Shown: piece after piece, positions 25,982 to 34,655 of the stretch | How the letters are laid out: each line of letters begins with the position of its first letter | How positions within the stretch are numbered: the first letter of the stretch is position 1 | Notes under the pieces: generated by a model | The model's input: only the letters and a program-made list of their open reading frames with translations | What the model was told of the DNA's origin: nothing | Databases searched by the model: none | Assembly (NCBI RefSeq): GCF_900110105.1 | Contig: NZ_FOCL01000008.1 | Location: forward strand, 279,349-343,348 | Length of the DNA: 64,000 nucleotides | DNA from: Mucilaginibacter gossypiicola | GTDB lineage: Bacteria; Bacteroidota; Bacteroidia; Sphingobacteriales; Sphingobacteriaceae | Reading direction: 5' to 3' | Translations under genes and position numbers: made by a program

Positions 25982-26500
25982 ATGTCAACAATCAACATAA
26001 AAAGAGTAAAAACAAGCGAGATCGAATTAAAAGACCGCTTGGTAAGCATACAGCGTGTTGCCAAAGTAACCAAAGGTGGCCGTACTTTCAGCTTCTCTGC
26101 CATTGTGGTAGTAGGTGATGAAAACGGTGTTGTAGGTTACGGCTTGGGTAAAGCTAAAGAGGTAACTGAAGCTATTGCAAAAGGCATTGATGATGCTAAA
26201 AAGAACCTGGTAAAAGTTCCAATCATTAACGGAACTGTACCTCATGAGCAAATTGGTAAATTTAGCGGTGGTTTTGTTTTCATTAAACCAGCAGCTAATG
26301 GTACCGGTGTAATTGCAGGTGGTGCTATGCGTGCCGTATTAGAGTCGGCAGGCGTACACAACGTATTGGCAAAATCAAAAGGTTCATCAAACCCGCACAA
26401 CGTGGTAAAAGCAACCGTATCGGCATTAGCCCAGTTACGTGATGCAAATACAGTAGCACAACAACGCGGAATTAGTTTAGGTAAAGTATTTAACGGATAA
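25982..26500 (+). CDS. rpsE: 30S ribosomal protein S5
   Basis: The 172-residue product contains LVSIQRVAKVTKGGRTFSFS, VGYGLGKAKEVTEAIAKGID and the C-terminal AGGAMRAVLESAGVHNVLAK, the S5 sequence important for decoding accuracy. It is followed 6 bases later by the short L30 gene. Confidence 0.97.
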   Translation: MSTINIKRVKTSEIELKDRLVSIQRVAKVTKGGRTFSFSAIVVVGDENGVVGYGLGKAKEVTEAIAKGIDDAKKNLVKVPIINGTVPHEQIGKFSGGFVFIKPAANGTGVIAGGAMRAVLESAGVHNVLAKSKGSSNPHNVVKATVSALAQLRDANTVAQQRGISLGKVFNG

Positions 26501-26506
26501 TCAGTC

Positions 26507-26686
26507 ATGGCTAAGATCAAAATAACACAGATTAAGAGCGTGATCGACAGAACGGAACGCCAGAAAAAAACAATCGAGGCTTTAGGCTTGCGTAAAATTA
26601 ACCACAGTGTGGAAGTTGAGGCTACACCTGCTATAGTTGGGATGGTTAGAAAAGTGAACCACCTGGTAGCGGTTGAAAATATTTAA
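26507..26686 (+). CDS. rpmD: 50S ribosomal protein L30
   Basis: A 59-codon frame runs from the ATG at 26507 to the TAA at 26684-26686. The translation MAKIKITQIKSVIDRTERQ, then TIEALGLRKINHSVEVE and GMVRKVNHLVAVENI is clearly L30. It lies in its standard place between S5 and L15, 4 bases before the L15 start. Confidence 0.95.
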   Translation: MAKIKITQIKSVIDRTERQKKTIEALGLRKINHSVEVEATPAIVGMVRKVNHLVAVENI

Positions 26687-26690
26687 TATC

Positions 26691-27137
26691 ATGAATTTAA
26701 GTAATTTAAAACCTGCAGAAGGTTCAACCAAAAATAGAAAAAGAATTGGCCGTGGTACAGGTTCTGGCCGTGGCGGTACGTCAACCCGTGGCCACAAAGG
26801 CGCCGGTTCACGTTCAGGCACCAGCACCAAAGTAGGCTTTGAAGGCGGTCAGATGCCTTTACAGCGCCGTGTGCCTAAGGTAGGCTTTAAAAACCCTAAC
26901 CGTGTTGAGTACACAGGTGTAAACCTTGACGTACTTCAGGAATTAGTAACAAAATTTTCACTTACTGCTGTTGATTTTGATACTTTGAAAGAGCACGGTT
27001 TGGTATCACGTAACGACCTGGTTAAGATCCTGGGCCGTGGTGAGCTTACTGCCAAATTAGAAGTTAAAGCACATGCATTTACTGCTACAGCTCAAAAAGC
27101 TATTGAAGCTGCAGGTGGTACCATAGTTAAGTTATAA
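26691..27137 (+). CDS. rplO: 50S ribosomal protein L15
   Basis: The start is the ATG at 26691 (MNLSNLKPAEGSTKNRKRIG); an earlier in-frame start at 26673 would overlap the L30 end. The 148-residue product has the basic Gly-rich N-terminus GRGTGSGRGGTSTRGHKGAG and ends KVKAHAFTATAQKAIEAAGG in type. It is a late assembly protein of the large subunit. Confidence 0.96.
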   Translation: MNLSNLKPAEGSTKNRKRIGRGTGSGRGGTSTRGHKGAGSRSGTSTKVGFEGGQMPLQRRVPKVGFKNPNRVEYTGVNLDVLQELVTKFSLTAVDFDTLKEHGLVSRNDLVKILGRGELTAKLEVKAHAFTATAQKAIEAAGGTIVKL

Positions 27138-27142
27138 TTTCG

Positions 27143-28486
27143 ATGAAGAAATTTTTCACCACATTATCCAATATCTGGAAAATCGAAGATCTGAGAGTGC
27201 GTATTATTAACACACTCTTATTTCTTTTAATATATCGTGTAGGCTCATTCGTTGTTTTACCCGGCGTTAACGCTGCGATAGCATCAACCCAAAAGGCAGA
27301 AGGATTAGTAGGATTGCTGAATATGTTTGCAGGAGGTTCGTTTTCACGTTCCTCTATTTTCGCGTTAGGTGTTATGCCTTACATTTCGGCTTCAATTGTG
27401 GTGCAACTGCTGGGTATTGCCGTTCCGTATTTTACCAAATTGCAAAAAGAAGGTGAAAGCGGCCGCAACAAGCTAAACCAATGGACCCGCTACCTAACAA
27501 TAGGTATTACCTTTTTACAGGCTATAGGCTATCTTAAATCGCAGGTTGCTGCCGATGCAAGGACTATCGCAGATCCTTTCACCTTTATCTTCCTTAACAC
27601 TTTCGTGTTAACGGCAGGTACATTATTTGTAATGTGGTTAGGTGAAAAAATCACTGATAAAGGTATCGGTAATGGTATATCACTCATCATCATGGTGGGT
27701 ATCATAGCCCAGTTACCAATGGCATTTACTACCGAGTTTGTTTCGCGTAATGGCGGCGCAGGTGGTTTGATCGCATTTATTGTTGAGATAGTGGCCCTTA
27801 TTGGTGTGGTAATGTTTACTATACTGATTGTACAGGGAACACGTAAAATTTCGGTACAATACGCTAAACGTATTGTGGGTAACAAACAATATGGTGGTGT
27901 GCGCCAGTATATACCTTTAAAGGTAAATGCTGCCGGTGTAATGCCAATCATATTTGCTCAGGCATTAATGTTTATACCGCAAACTGTATCGCAGTTTTTC
28001 CCTAATGTATCATCAAATGGTATATTAATAGCTTTGGCTAACTATAACTCATGGGAGCATAACCTGTTGTTTGGTATCCTGATCATCCTGTTCACTTATT
28101 TCTATACAGCTATTACAGTTAATCCTAACCAAATGGCTGATGATATGAAGAAGAACGGTGGCTTTATACCGGGCATTAAACCAGGCCGTACTACTGCTGA
28201 GTTTATTGATGGCGTAATTTCAAAGATAACTTTACCAGGATCAGTATTCCTGGCTATTATAGCAATCATTCCGGCACTTGCCAGTTTGGTTGGTGTATCT
28301 CCGGTATTTGCAAGGTTTTTTGGCGGTACTTCGCTGATCATCCTGGTGGGTGTTGTGCTTGATACATTACAGCAAATAGAAAGTCACTTGTTGATGCGCC
28401 ATTATGATGGTTTAATGAAAACCGGACGGATTAAGGGACGTACAGCTATGCCTGCCGCTGCCGGTACCAGTCCGACAGCGATTTAA
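27143..28486 (+). CDS. secY: Protein translocase subunit SecY
   Basis: The 447-residue product has the SecY pattern of ten membrane helices. Motifs include LLNMFAGGSFSRSSIFALGV with PYISASIVVQLL (helix 2 and plug region), NGISLIIMVGI, the basic cytoplasmic loop GTRKISVQYAKRIVG, and NPNQMADDMKKNGGFIPGIK. It forms the SecYEG channel in the inner membrane. It lies between L15 and map, the usual place. Confidence 0.97.
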   Translation: MKKFFTTLSNIWKIEDLRVRIINTLLFLLIYRVGSFVVLPGVNAAIASTQKAEGLVGLLNMFAGGSFSRSSIFALGVMPYISASIVVQLLGIAVPYFTKLQKEGESGRNKLNQWTRYLTIGITFLQAIGYLKSQVAADARTIADPFTFIFLNTFVLTAGTLFVMWLGEKITDKGIGNGISLIIMVGIIAQLPMAFTTEFVSRNGGAGGLIAFIVEIVALIGVVMFTILIVQGTRKISVQYAKRIVGNKQYGGVRQYIPLKVNAAGVMPIIFAQALMFIPQTVSQFFPNVSSNGILIALANYNSWEHNLLFGILIILFTYFYTAITVNPNQMADDMKKNGGFIPGIKPGRTTAEFIDGVISKITLPGSVFLAIIAIIPALASLVGVSPVFARFFGGTSLIILVGVVLDTLQQIESHLLMRHYDGLMKTGRIKGRTAMPAAAGTSPTAI

Positions 28487-28492
28487 TTAGTA

Positions 28493-29284
28493 ATGTCAAA
28501 AATCAATTATAAGTCTGTCGAAGAGATAGAACTCATAAGAGAAAGTTCTTTACTTGTTTCTAAAACACTCGGAGAGATAGCTAAGGTTATCGCTCCGGGT
28601 GTTAAAACAATAGAACTGGATAAGCTTGCCGAAACCTTTATCAGGGACAACGGCGGTGTGCCTGCCTTTTTAAACTATCACGGATTTCCTTACTCACTGT
28701 GTATCTCTCTGAACGATCAGGTTGTACATGGCTTCCCCGGATCGCATGTTTTAACCGAAGGCGACCTGGTATCTGTTGATTGCGGTGTTATTTTAAATAA
28801 ATACTACGGCGATTCGGCTTATACCTTTGCTATTGGTGAGGTTAGCGCTGAAGTTAAGAAACTGATGCGTGTTACCCAGGAATGTTTAAAGCTGGGTGTT
28901 GAGAAAGCGGTTGTAGGAATGCGTATAGGCGATATAGGTCATGCGGTACAGGAGCATGCTGAAAAGAATGGCTTTGGCGTAGTGAAGGAATTGGTAGGGC
29001 ACGGTGTTGGCTTAAAACTGCACGAAAAGCCTGAGGTTCCTAATTATGGCAAACGCGGCGCAGGCATCAAGCTTGAAGAAGGAATGGTGATAGCTATCGA
29101 ACCGATGATCAATGCCGGCCGTGCCGGTGTTAAATTCTGGGATGATGGCTGGACAGTTTCAACTTCAGACAAGAAACCTTCGGCACATTATGAGCATACG
29201 GTAGCAGTACGCAAAGGTACACCAGACATTTTATCGACGTTTGATTACGTAGAAAATGTTTTAAAAGAAAAAAATAATAATTAA
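28493..29284 (+). CDS. map: Methionine aminopeptidase, type I
   Basis: The 263-residue enzyme removes the initiator methionine. The metal ligands of the pita-bread fold are visible: Asp in VSVDCGVIL, Asp in YYGDSAYTF, His in GHGVGLKLHEKP, Glu in IAIEPM and Glu in HYEHTVAV. No N-terminal zinc-finger extension is present. It starts 6 bases after secY. Confidence 0.96.
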   Translation: MSKINYKSVEEIELIRESSLLVSKTLGEIAKVIAPGVKTIELDKLAETFIRDNGGVPAFLNYHGFPYSLCISLNDQVVHGFPGSHVLTEGDLVSVDCGVILNKYYGDSAYTFAIGEVSAEVKKLMRVTQECLKLGVEKAVVGMRIGDIGHAVQEHAEKNGFGVVKELVGHGVGLKLHEKPEVPNYGKRGAGIKLEEGMVIAIEPMINAGRAGVKFWDDGWTVSTSDKKPSAHYEHTVAVRKGTPDILSTFDYVENVLKEKNNN

Positions 29285-29296
29285 ATAATTTTTTAT

Positions 29297-29304
29297 TAAT
29301 TTTG
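29297..29304 (+). promoter_or_regulatory. Possible internal -7 box before infA
   Basis: TAATTTTG matches TAnnTTTG, 45 bases before the infA start, in the 64-base gap after map. No clear -33 TTTG is seen at the right distance. It may allow separate expression of infA and the genes after it. Confidence 0.35.
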
Positions 29305-29348
29305 CATCCCGGTTTTAGGGCGGATAATTAAGTAATAATCAACAAAAT

Positions 29349-29567
29349 ATGGCTAAACAATCTTCGATTGAGCAAGACGGTACAATTAGGGAGGCATTGT
29401 CAAATGCAATGTTCAGGGTTGAACTTGAAAATGGTCATGAGATTATAGCGCACATATCGGGCAAAATGCGTATGCACTACATTAAAATTCTTCCTGGCGA
29501 CAGGGTGAAATTGGAAATGAGCCCATACGATTTAACAAAGGGTAGAATAACCTATAGATATAAATAA
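29349..29567 (+). CDS. infA: Translation initiation factor IF-1
   Basis: The 72-residue product is a single OB-fold: IEQDGTIREALSNAMFRVEL, EIIAHISGKMRMHYIKILPG and LTKGRITYRYK. Ordinary length and sequence. L36 follows after 4 bases. Confidence 0.97.
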   Translation: MAKQSSIEQDGTIREALSNAMFRVELENGHEIIAHISGKMRMHYIKILPGDRVKLEMSPYDLTKGRITYRYK

Positions 29568-29571
29568 AAAG

Positions 29572-29688
29572 ATGAAAGTTAGAGCATCCATCAAAAAGCG
29601 CAGCGCTGATTGCAAGATCATCCGCCGTAACGGGAAACTTTACGTTATTAACAAAAAGAACCCGAAGTTTAAACAACGCCAGGGCTAA
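29572..29688 (+). CDS. rpmJ: 50S ribosomal protein L36, zinc-free form
   Basis: A 38-codon frame runs from the ATG at 29572 to the TAA at 29686-29688: MKVRASIKKRSADCKIIRRN, then GKLYVINKKNPKFKQRQG. The usual zinc ligands (three Cys and one His) are reduced to a single Cys, so this is the zinc-independent type. Its position after infA is standard. Confidence 0.94.
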   Translation: MKVRASIKKRSADCKIIRRNGKLYVINKKNPKFKQRQG

Positions 29689-29777
29689 TAACAATTACTG
29701 AATTGGAGAATGTTGAATTACTGATGATAGCGATTCGATAATTCAATGATTCGATAACTCAATAAACTACAAGAAAT

Positions 29778-30155
29778 ATGGCAAGGATTTCAGGTATTGA
29801 TTTACCAAAGAATAAAAGAGGAGAAATCGGACTTACTTACATTTACGGTATCGGCCGTTCAACAGCTCAAAGGATTTTAGCTGAAGCAGGCATCGACGTA
29901 AATATCAAAGTACAAGACTGGACCGATGAGCAATTAGCTGCTATACGTGGTATCATCAACGAGCAAATTAAAGTTGAAGGTGCTTTACGTTCAGAAGTAC
30001 AGCTTAACATTAAACGTTTGATGGATATTGGTTGCTACCGTGGTACACGTCACCGTAAAGGTTTACCATTACGTGGTCAGCGTACTAAAAACAACTCACG
30101 TACCCGTAAAGGTAAACGTAAAACAGTTGCTAACAAGAAAAAAGCTACTAAGTAG
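29778..30155 (+). CDS. rpsM: 30S ribosomal protein S13
   Basis: The 125-residue product ARISGIDLPKNKRGEIGLTY, IYGIGRSTAQRILAEAGI and RGTRHRKGLPLRGQRTKNN is S13, which contacts the P-site tRNA and the large subunit. An 89-base spacer rich in attc words precedes it. Confidence 0.97.
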   Translation: MARISGIDLPKNKRGEIGLTYIYGIGRSTAQRILAEAGIDVNIKVQDWTDEQLAAIRGIINEQIKVEGALRSEVQLNIKRLMDIGCYRGTRHRKGLPLRGQRTKNNSRTRKGKRKTVANKKKATK

Positions 30156-30289
30156 TAAGTGATTGGTGAGCAGAGAGCGGTGAGTAGTTGTCGCTTTAAG
30201 ATCGCCAGGAATACCTCATTTGAAAATTATAATTAATGAGTCCGAGTTATTCGCTAATTCAGTAATTCATTAATTCAAAAATTAAAAAA

Positions 30290-30679
30290 ATGGCTAAAGC
30301 TAAAAAAGTTACCAAAAAACGCATTGTGATTGTTGAGCCTGTTGGCGAAGCGCATATCAATGCTACTTTCAACAACATCATCATCACCCTTACCAACAAA
30401 ACCGGCCAGGCAGTATCTTGGTCATCAGCTGGTAAAATGGGTTTTAAAGGTTCAAAAAAGAACACTCCTTACGCTGCCTCACAAGCTGCTGCCGATTGCG
30501 GTAAAGTTGCTTATGACTTAGGTTTACGTAAAGTTGAAGTGTTTGTAAAAGGCCCTGGTGCCGGTCGTGAATCTGCTATCCGTACTTTGCAAACTGCAGG
30601 TATCGAAGTAACTACGATTAAAGATATTACACCGCTTCCGCACAACGGTTGCCGTCCTTCAAAAAGAAGAAGAGTTTAA
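30290..30679 (+). CDS. rpsK: 30S ribosomal protein S11
   Basis: The 129-residue product has GEAHINATFNNIIITLTNKT, GFKGSKKNTPYAASQAAAD and the C-terminal ITPLPHNGCRPSKRRRV, typical S11 of the platform. The 134-base spacer before it is long for this operon. Confidence 0.97.
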   Translation: MAKAKKVTKKRIVIVEPVGEAHINATFNNIIITLTNKTGQAVSWSSAGKMGFKGSKKNTPYAASQAAADCGKVAYDLGLRKVEVFVKGPGAGRESAIRTLQTAGIEVTTIKDITPLPHNGCRPSKRRRV

Positions 30680-30746
30680 TTAACATATTTTTTAAAGCTA
30701 AGATTCAGCAGCTACAGGTTGCCTGATACTTTAAGAACACACAAAA

Positions 30747-31355
30747 ATGGCCAGATATACAGGACCAAAATCCAAAATTGCCCGTCGTTTCCGTGAGCCG
30801 ATCTTCGGTCCGGATAAAGCGTTAGATCGTAAAAACTATCCACCGGGCCAACATGGCGCGTCAAAACGTCGTGGAAAGCAATCAGAGTATTCAACTCAGT
30901 TGCAAGAGAAACAAAAAGTTAAATACACTTACGGTGTATTAGAACGTCAGTTCGAAAACTTATTTCACCGTGCTTCAGCTAAAGAAGGCATCACAGGCGA
31001 AAACCTGTTGAAATTCTTAGAAGCACGTTTAGATAACGCTGTTTTCCGTTTAGGTATTGCTCCTACTCGTTCAGCAGCACGTCAGTTGGTTAACCACAAA
31101 CACATCACTGTTAACGGTGCTGTTGTAAACATCGCTTCATATGCATTGAAAGCTGGTGACGTGGTTGCAGTACGTGAAAAATCTAAATCATTAGAGGCTA
31201 TCACTACTTCAGTAGCCGGTAGAAGAATCAACAAATACAGCTGGTTAGAGTGGGATGCGAATAACTTAACAGGTAAATTCCTTAACTATCCTAACCGCGA
31301 TGAGATCCCTGAAAACATCAAGGAAAACCTGATCGTCGAGTTGTACTCAAAATAA
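30747..31355 (+). CDS. rpsD: 30S ribosomal protein S4
   Basis: The 202-residue product starts ARYTGPKSKIARRFREPIFG and contains the S4 domain KFLEARLDNAVFRLGIAPTR, then ARQLVNHKHITVNG. S4 nucleates 30S assembly. The N-terminal zinc-binding Cys knuckle of some S4 proteins is absent. Confidence 0.97.
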   Translation: MARYTGPKSKIARRFREPIFGPDKALDRKNYPPGQHGASKRRGKQSEYSTQLQEKQKVKYTYGVLERQFENLFHRASAKEGITGENLLKFLEARLDNAVFRLGIAPTRSAARQLVNHKHITVNGAVVNIASYALKAGDVVAVREKSKSLEAITTSVAGRRINKYSWLEWDANNLTGKFLNYPNRDEIPENIKENLIVELYSK

Positions 31356-31546
31356 TAAGATATTGGATATTAGATGTGAGATTTGGGACTTGTTCTCAAA
31401 TCTCATTTCTGGTTACATACGTAAACAAATCAATCATAAGAATGTTCTTAGGTACCAGATAGTTGAACAAAGACGGTTAAATGTCTTAAATCTAATATCT
31501 CAAATCTCAGATCTATTAATTAGTAAACAATAAATAAAGGATATAA
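31356..31546. other. Spacer between S4 and rpoA with hairpins
   Basis: The spacer is 191 bases, long for a ribosomal operon. GAGATTTG (31378-31385) and CAAATCTC (31397-31404) form a perfect 8-bp hairpin. The word ggatattagatgtgagattt near the start and taaatctaatatctcaaatc near the end are imperfect inverted copies, so the spacer could fold into a long hairpin. No gene is visible. Confidence 0.55.
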
Positions 31547-32539
31547 ATGGCAATTTTAGCATTTCAAAAACCAGACAAGGTTATCATGCAAAAAGCAAAT
31601 GATTTTGATGGTACGTTTGAATTTCGTCCGTTAGAACCAGGCTTTGGTGTAACCATTGGTAATGCTCTGCGTCGTATCTTACTTTCATCACTTGAAGGTT
31701 ATGCAATTACTTCTGTTCGTTTTTCGGGAGTAACTCATGAATTTTCAACCATCAAAGGTGTTGTTGAAGACGTAACCGAGATCATCCTGAACCTTAAACA
31801 AGTTCGTTTTAAGAAAACAGGTGAATCTGGCGACAGCGAGAAAATATTTGTTATTGTAAATGGCCAGGATGCATTTAAAGCAGGAGATATTACCAAATTC
31901 TCTAACAACTTTACTGTATTAAATCCTGATTTGGTACTTTGCAACATGGACCCTTCAGTAACGCTTGAAGTTGAGCTTACTGTAGGTAAAGGCCGTGGTT
32001 ATGTACCAAGCGAGGAAAATAAAAATCCTGACGCTAATGTTGGTGTTATAGCTATCGACTCGATCTATACCCCAATCAAAAACGTAAAATATACCATCGA
32101 AAACTATCGTGTTGAGCAAAAAACCGACTATGAAAAATTAGTATTGGATATTGCTACCGATGGTTCAATCCATCCTGAAGATGCTTTGAAAGAAGCAGCT
32201 AAAATCCTGATCCAGCACTTTATGCTGTTCAGCGATGAAAACATGATGCTTGAAGCACAGGCTAAAGAAGAAACCAAAGAAGTTGACGAAGAGATCCTGC
32301 ACATGCGCAAGATCCTTAAAACCGAATTGGTTGATCTTGACCTTTCTGTACGTGCCCTTAACTGCCTTAAAGCTGCTGATATCCGCAGCCTGGCTGATCT
32401 GGTATCGTACGATGTTGCTGATATGTTAAAATTCAGGAACTTTGGTAAAAAATCGTTGACTGAAATCCAGGACCTGGTTAAATCAAAAGGCTTATCTTTT
32501 GGCATGAACCTGTCTAAATTTAAGTTAGACGAAGAATAA
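31547..32539 (+). CDS. rpoA: RNA polymerase alpha subunit
   Basis: The 330-residue product shows the N-terminal dimerisation domain (FRPLEPGFGVTIGNALRRIL near residue 28, VEDVTEIILNLK) and a C-terminal domain (LSVRALNCLKAADIRSLADL, FRNFGKKSLTEIQDLVKSKG) that binds UP elements and activators. Ordinary length, at its standard place between S4 and L17. Confidence 0.98.
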   Translation: MAILAFQKPDKVIMQKANDFDGTFEFRPLEPGFGVTIGNALRRILLSSLEGYAITSVRFSGVTHEFSTIKGVVEDVTEIILNLKQVRFKKTGESGDSEKIFVIVNGQDAFKAGDITKFSNNFTVLNPDLVLCNMDPSVTLEVELTVGKGRGYVPSEENKNPDANVGVIAIDSIYTPIKNVKYTIENYRVEQKTDYEKLVLDIATDGSIHPEDALKEAAKILIQHFMLFSDENMMLEAQAKEETKEVDEEILHMRKILKTELVDLDLSVRALNCLKAADIRSLADLVSYDVADMLKFRNFGKKSLTEIQDLVKSKGLSFGMNLSKFKLDEE

Positions 32540-32694
32540 GAAAGAAGCAAGACGCTGAGAAGCAAGAATCAAGATATTATGTCTTGTTTCTTGATTTCTT
32601 AACTCTTGGTTCTTGTTGCAAACATTAAGCGAAAGCATAATTCCGAGGGCTTGAGCCTATCGCCCAACGGTATGCACGTGAAATATATAAAACA
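32540..32694. other. Spacer between rpoA and L17 with caag/cttg words
   Basis: The 155-base spacer has agcaagaatcaaga (from about 32561) facing tcttgatttctt (about 32589), an imperfect hairpin. The same words (caagaatcaaga, cttgattcct) occur in the nested inverted repeat at 52420-52673. No gene is visible. Confidence 0.5.
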
Positions 32695-33246
32695 ATGAGA
32701 CACGGAAACAAAAACAATCACTTAGGCCGTACTACAGCCCATCGTAAAGCGATGCTGGCTAATATGGCAACTTCGCTTATTTTACACAAGCGTATCACTA
32801 CAACATTAGCAAAAGCAAAAGTTTTACGCGGTTATGTTGAGCCACTTTTAACAAAATCAAAAAACGATACTACGCACTCACGTCGTACAGTATTTAGCTA
32901 CCTTCAGGATAAAGATGCTACTTCAATCTTGTTCCGTGAAGTTGCTGAGAAAATTGCTAACCGCCCAGGTGGTTACACCCGTATCATCAAGTTAGAAAAC
33001 CGTTTAGGCGATAATGCTGAAATGGCAATCATCGAGCTTGTTGATTACAACACTGTTTACGGTGCTGACGCTGCTGCTCCTGCTAAGAAATCAACCCGTC
33101 GTCGTGGTGGTTCTGGTGCGAAAGCTAAAACTGCTGCTCCTGTAGCTGCAGAAGAAGCTGTAGTAGTTGAAGACGTTAAAGAAGAGCCGGCTGCTGAAGC
33201 ACCTGCACCTTCTGAAAACGAAGAAAATGCTGAAAAAGGCGAATAA
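32695..33246 (+). CDS. rplQ: 50S ribosomal protein L17 with acidic tail
   Basis: Residues 1-120 are ordinary L17 (MRHGNKNNHLGRTTAHRKAM, LILHKRITTTLAKAKVLRGY, NRPGGYTRIIKLENRLGDNA). The 183-residue protein carries a C-terminal extension (from about 125) that begins basic (KKSTRRRGGSGAKAK) and ends acidic and Ala-rich. L17 tails of this kind are common in Bacteroidota. Last gene of the ribosomal block; a terminator follows. Confidence 0.96.
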   Translation: MRHGNKNNHLGRTTAHRKAMLANMATSLILHKRITTTLAKAKVLRGYVEPLLTKSKNDTTHSRRTVFSYLQDKDATSILFREVAEKIANRPGGYTRIIKLENRLGDNAEMAIIELVDYNTVYGADAAAPAKKSTRRRGGSGAKAKTAAPVAAEEAVVVEDVKEEPAAEAPAPSENEENAEKGE

Positions 33247-33570
33247 TTAATTATTCATCTCAACAGATACTAAAAGCGGCCCGCTCATTGAGCAGGCCGT
33301 TTTTGTTTTAATTGGCTTCTTTTATCTGTAAGCGGGTTGTTTTGAACGGTGGATGTAAATGTGCGTTTCGCCAACCCCGAACGCGTTTTACTAAATCTTT
33401 AACTCCTGGTATTGTTTTAATGTTCTCAGGCTTACAAAAGTTTCATTGTTAGAAATTTTACAATTTTTGTATAAATTTCTAATAGTCAGTTGATTAGCGT
33501 ATTTTTTTGATTTATTGTTGTTAAATTTAAGTGGTATTGTAATCAAGTTTAACCCTTAAATCCTAAAACA
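33247..33570. other. 324-base gap after the ribosomal block
   Basis: The gap contains the operon terminator at 33277-33304 and then an AT-rich stretch before the SnoaL-like gene. No promoter with both boxes was seen. Confidence 0.5.
33277..33304 (+). terminator. Terminator of the ribosomal operon
   Basis: CGGCC-C-GCTC and GAGC-A-GGCCG form a 9-bp stem with one internal mismatch around an ATT loop, followed by five T residues. It lies 30 bases after the L17 stop. Confidence 0.85.
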
Positions 33571-34053
33571 ATGAAAAATTTTTTGATCGTGCTTTTTGTA
33601 TTGTTAGCTGGTAATACATTAGCCCAGGCGCCAAAAAAGAACGGCACCATTTATAAAGAACATCCATATATTACTATTGTTAATAACTCCACCAACCTGT
33701 TTATAAAGCAGGATTGGAATGGCCTCGCAAAGTTGTATGCCGATACAGCTATATTTTATGATCCAACAAGTCCTAAGAAAATTTCCCTTGCTGATCAGAA
33801 AAAGGGCTGGGCTGCTATAGCGAAAGATTGGGGCCAGATAAAAATAGTGAAGGTAGGATACCCGGACGGTCTTCAATATGATAAAGATCCTTTTACTGTA
33901 CAATCGTGGTGGACGGTAACTGCTGTAAATAAAAAAACAAAGAAAACGGCTAAATTTCATCTGGTACAGTTTGATGAGTTTAATAAAGCCGGCAAAATTG
34001 CAGTAGAGATAGCTTATTACGATCAAACTCCACTTATCGATGCTTCAAAGTAG
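33571..34053 (+). CDS. Exported SnoaL/NTF2-like domain protein
   Basis: The 160-residue product has a signal peptide (MKNFLIVLFVLLAGNTLAQA). The rest fits the NTF2-like SnoaL fold: VNNSTNLFIKQDWNGLAKLY, the DTAIFYDP strand, a WAAIAKDW helix, and VQSWWTVTAVNKKTKK with FHLVQFDEFNKAGKIAVEI strands. This cavity fold serves both enzymes and binding proteins; no catalytic pair can be fixed. Periplasmic by its signal. It converges on an acetyltransferase gene with a shared terminator. Confidence 0.65.
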   Translation: MKNFLIVLFVLLAGNTLAQAPKKNGTIYKEHPYITIVNNSTNLFIKQDWNGLAKLYADTAIFYDPTSPKKISLADQKKGWAAIAKDWGQIKIVKVGYPDGLQYDKDPFTVQSWWTVTAVNKKTKKTAKFHLVQFDEFNKAGKIAVEIAYYDQTPLIDASK

Positions 34054-34080
34054 TTAGAAAGTTAAACGTTTTAGATATTA

Positions 34081-34127
34081 AAAGACTTACGACGCCCTCT
34101 GGGGGAATAATCGTAAGTCTTTTTTTG
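34081..34127. terminator. Bidirectional terminator
   Basis: aaagacttacga (34081-34092) pairs perfectly with tcgtaagtcttt (34111-34122) around an 18-base loop, followed by more T residues, and A residues precede it. It serves the SnoaL-like gene (+) and possibly the acetyltransferase gene (-). Confidence 0.8.
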
Positions 34128-34133
34128 ATACTG

Positions 34134-34655
34134 TTACCTGTTTAACTTATAGGTAAGCAACCCTGCTTCGTCACCTCTTAGCGTGAACCCGCATTTATCA
34201 AGGATCCTTCTTGATGGCAGGTTATCGGCATAGGTATGCACTATAATTGCTTTCACAAATTCATGGGTAAATGCCCATTGCGAAAGCAGTTGCAACGCTT
34301 CGGTAGCGAAGCCTTTGTTTTGCTGATTGGCATCGATCATATAACCTATCTCCGCTTCGCCCAAGTCATTAGGATATCCGGCGAAGCCCATGCCGCCGAT
34401 AACGGTGTTGGTGCTTTTAAGAACGATTTCCCAGCCGGTATACCAAAGGTGTTTATCGGGGAAGGCAAGCGTATTGGGCAGCCAGAAACTATCGAAGGCG
34501 TCCTCAATCTCTTTGATATATAATGGATCGATCAGCATAGCCGATGGAGTTAAGCCGATAGATAGTTCCAGCAGCTTACGGTCTTGTTTAAGTAATAATA
34601 ATTGTTCGTGTGTTAACGGTATCATTTGTAACCGTTGTGACTGTATAGAAAACAT
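34134..34655 (-). CDS. GNAT-family N-acetyltransferase, RimJ-like
   Basis: The ATG at 34655 (MFSIQSQRLQMIPLTHEQL) is preferred to an upstream TTG; it gives 173 residues. The N-terminal strand plus QRLQMIPLT is the usual opening of RimJ-like enzymes. The acetyl-CoA loop lies in EIGYMIDANQQNKGFATEAL, with the QxxG-like Q-N-K-G-F-A motif, and ADNLPSRRILDKCGFTLRG is the C-terminal part of the fold. Substrate unknown. Confidence 0.75.
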   Translation of the reverse strand: MFSIQSQRLQMIPLTHEQLLLLKQDRKLLELSIGLTPSAMLIDPLYIKEIEDAFDSFWLPNTLAFPDKHLWYTGWEIVLKSTNTVIGGMGFAGYPNDLGEAEIGYMIDANQQNKGFATEALQLLSQWAFTHEFVKAIIVHTYADNLPSRRILDKCGFTLRGDEAGLLTYKLNR

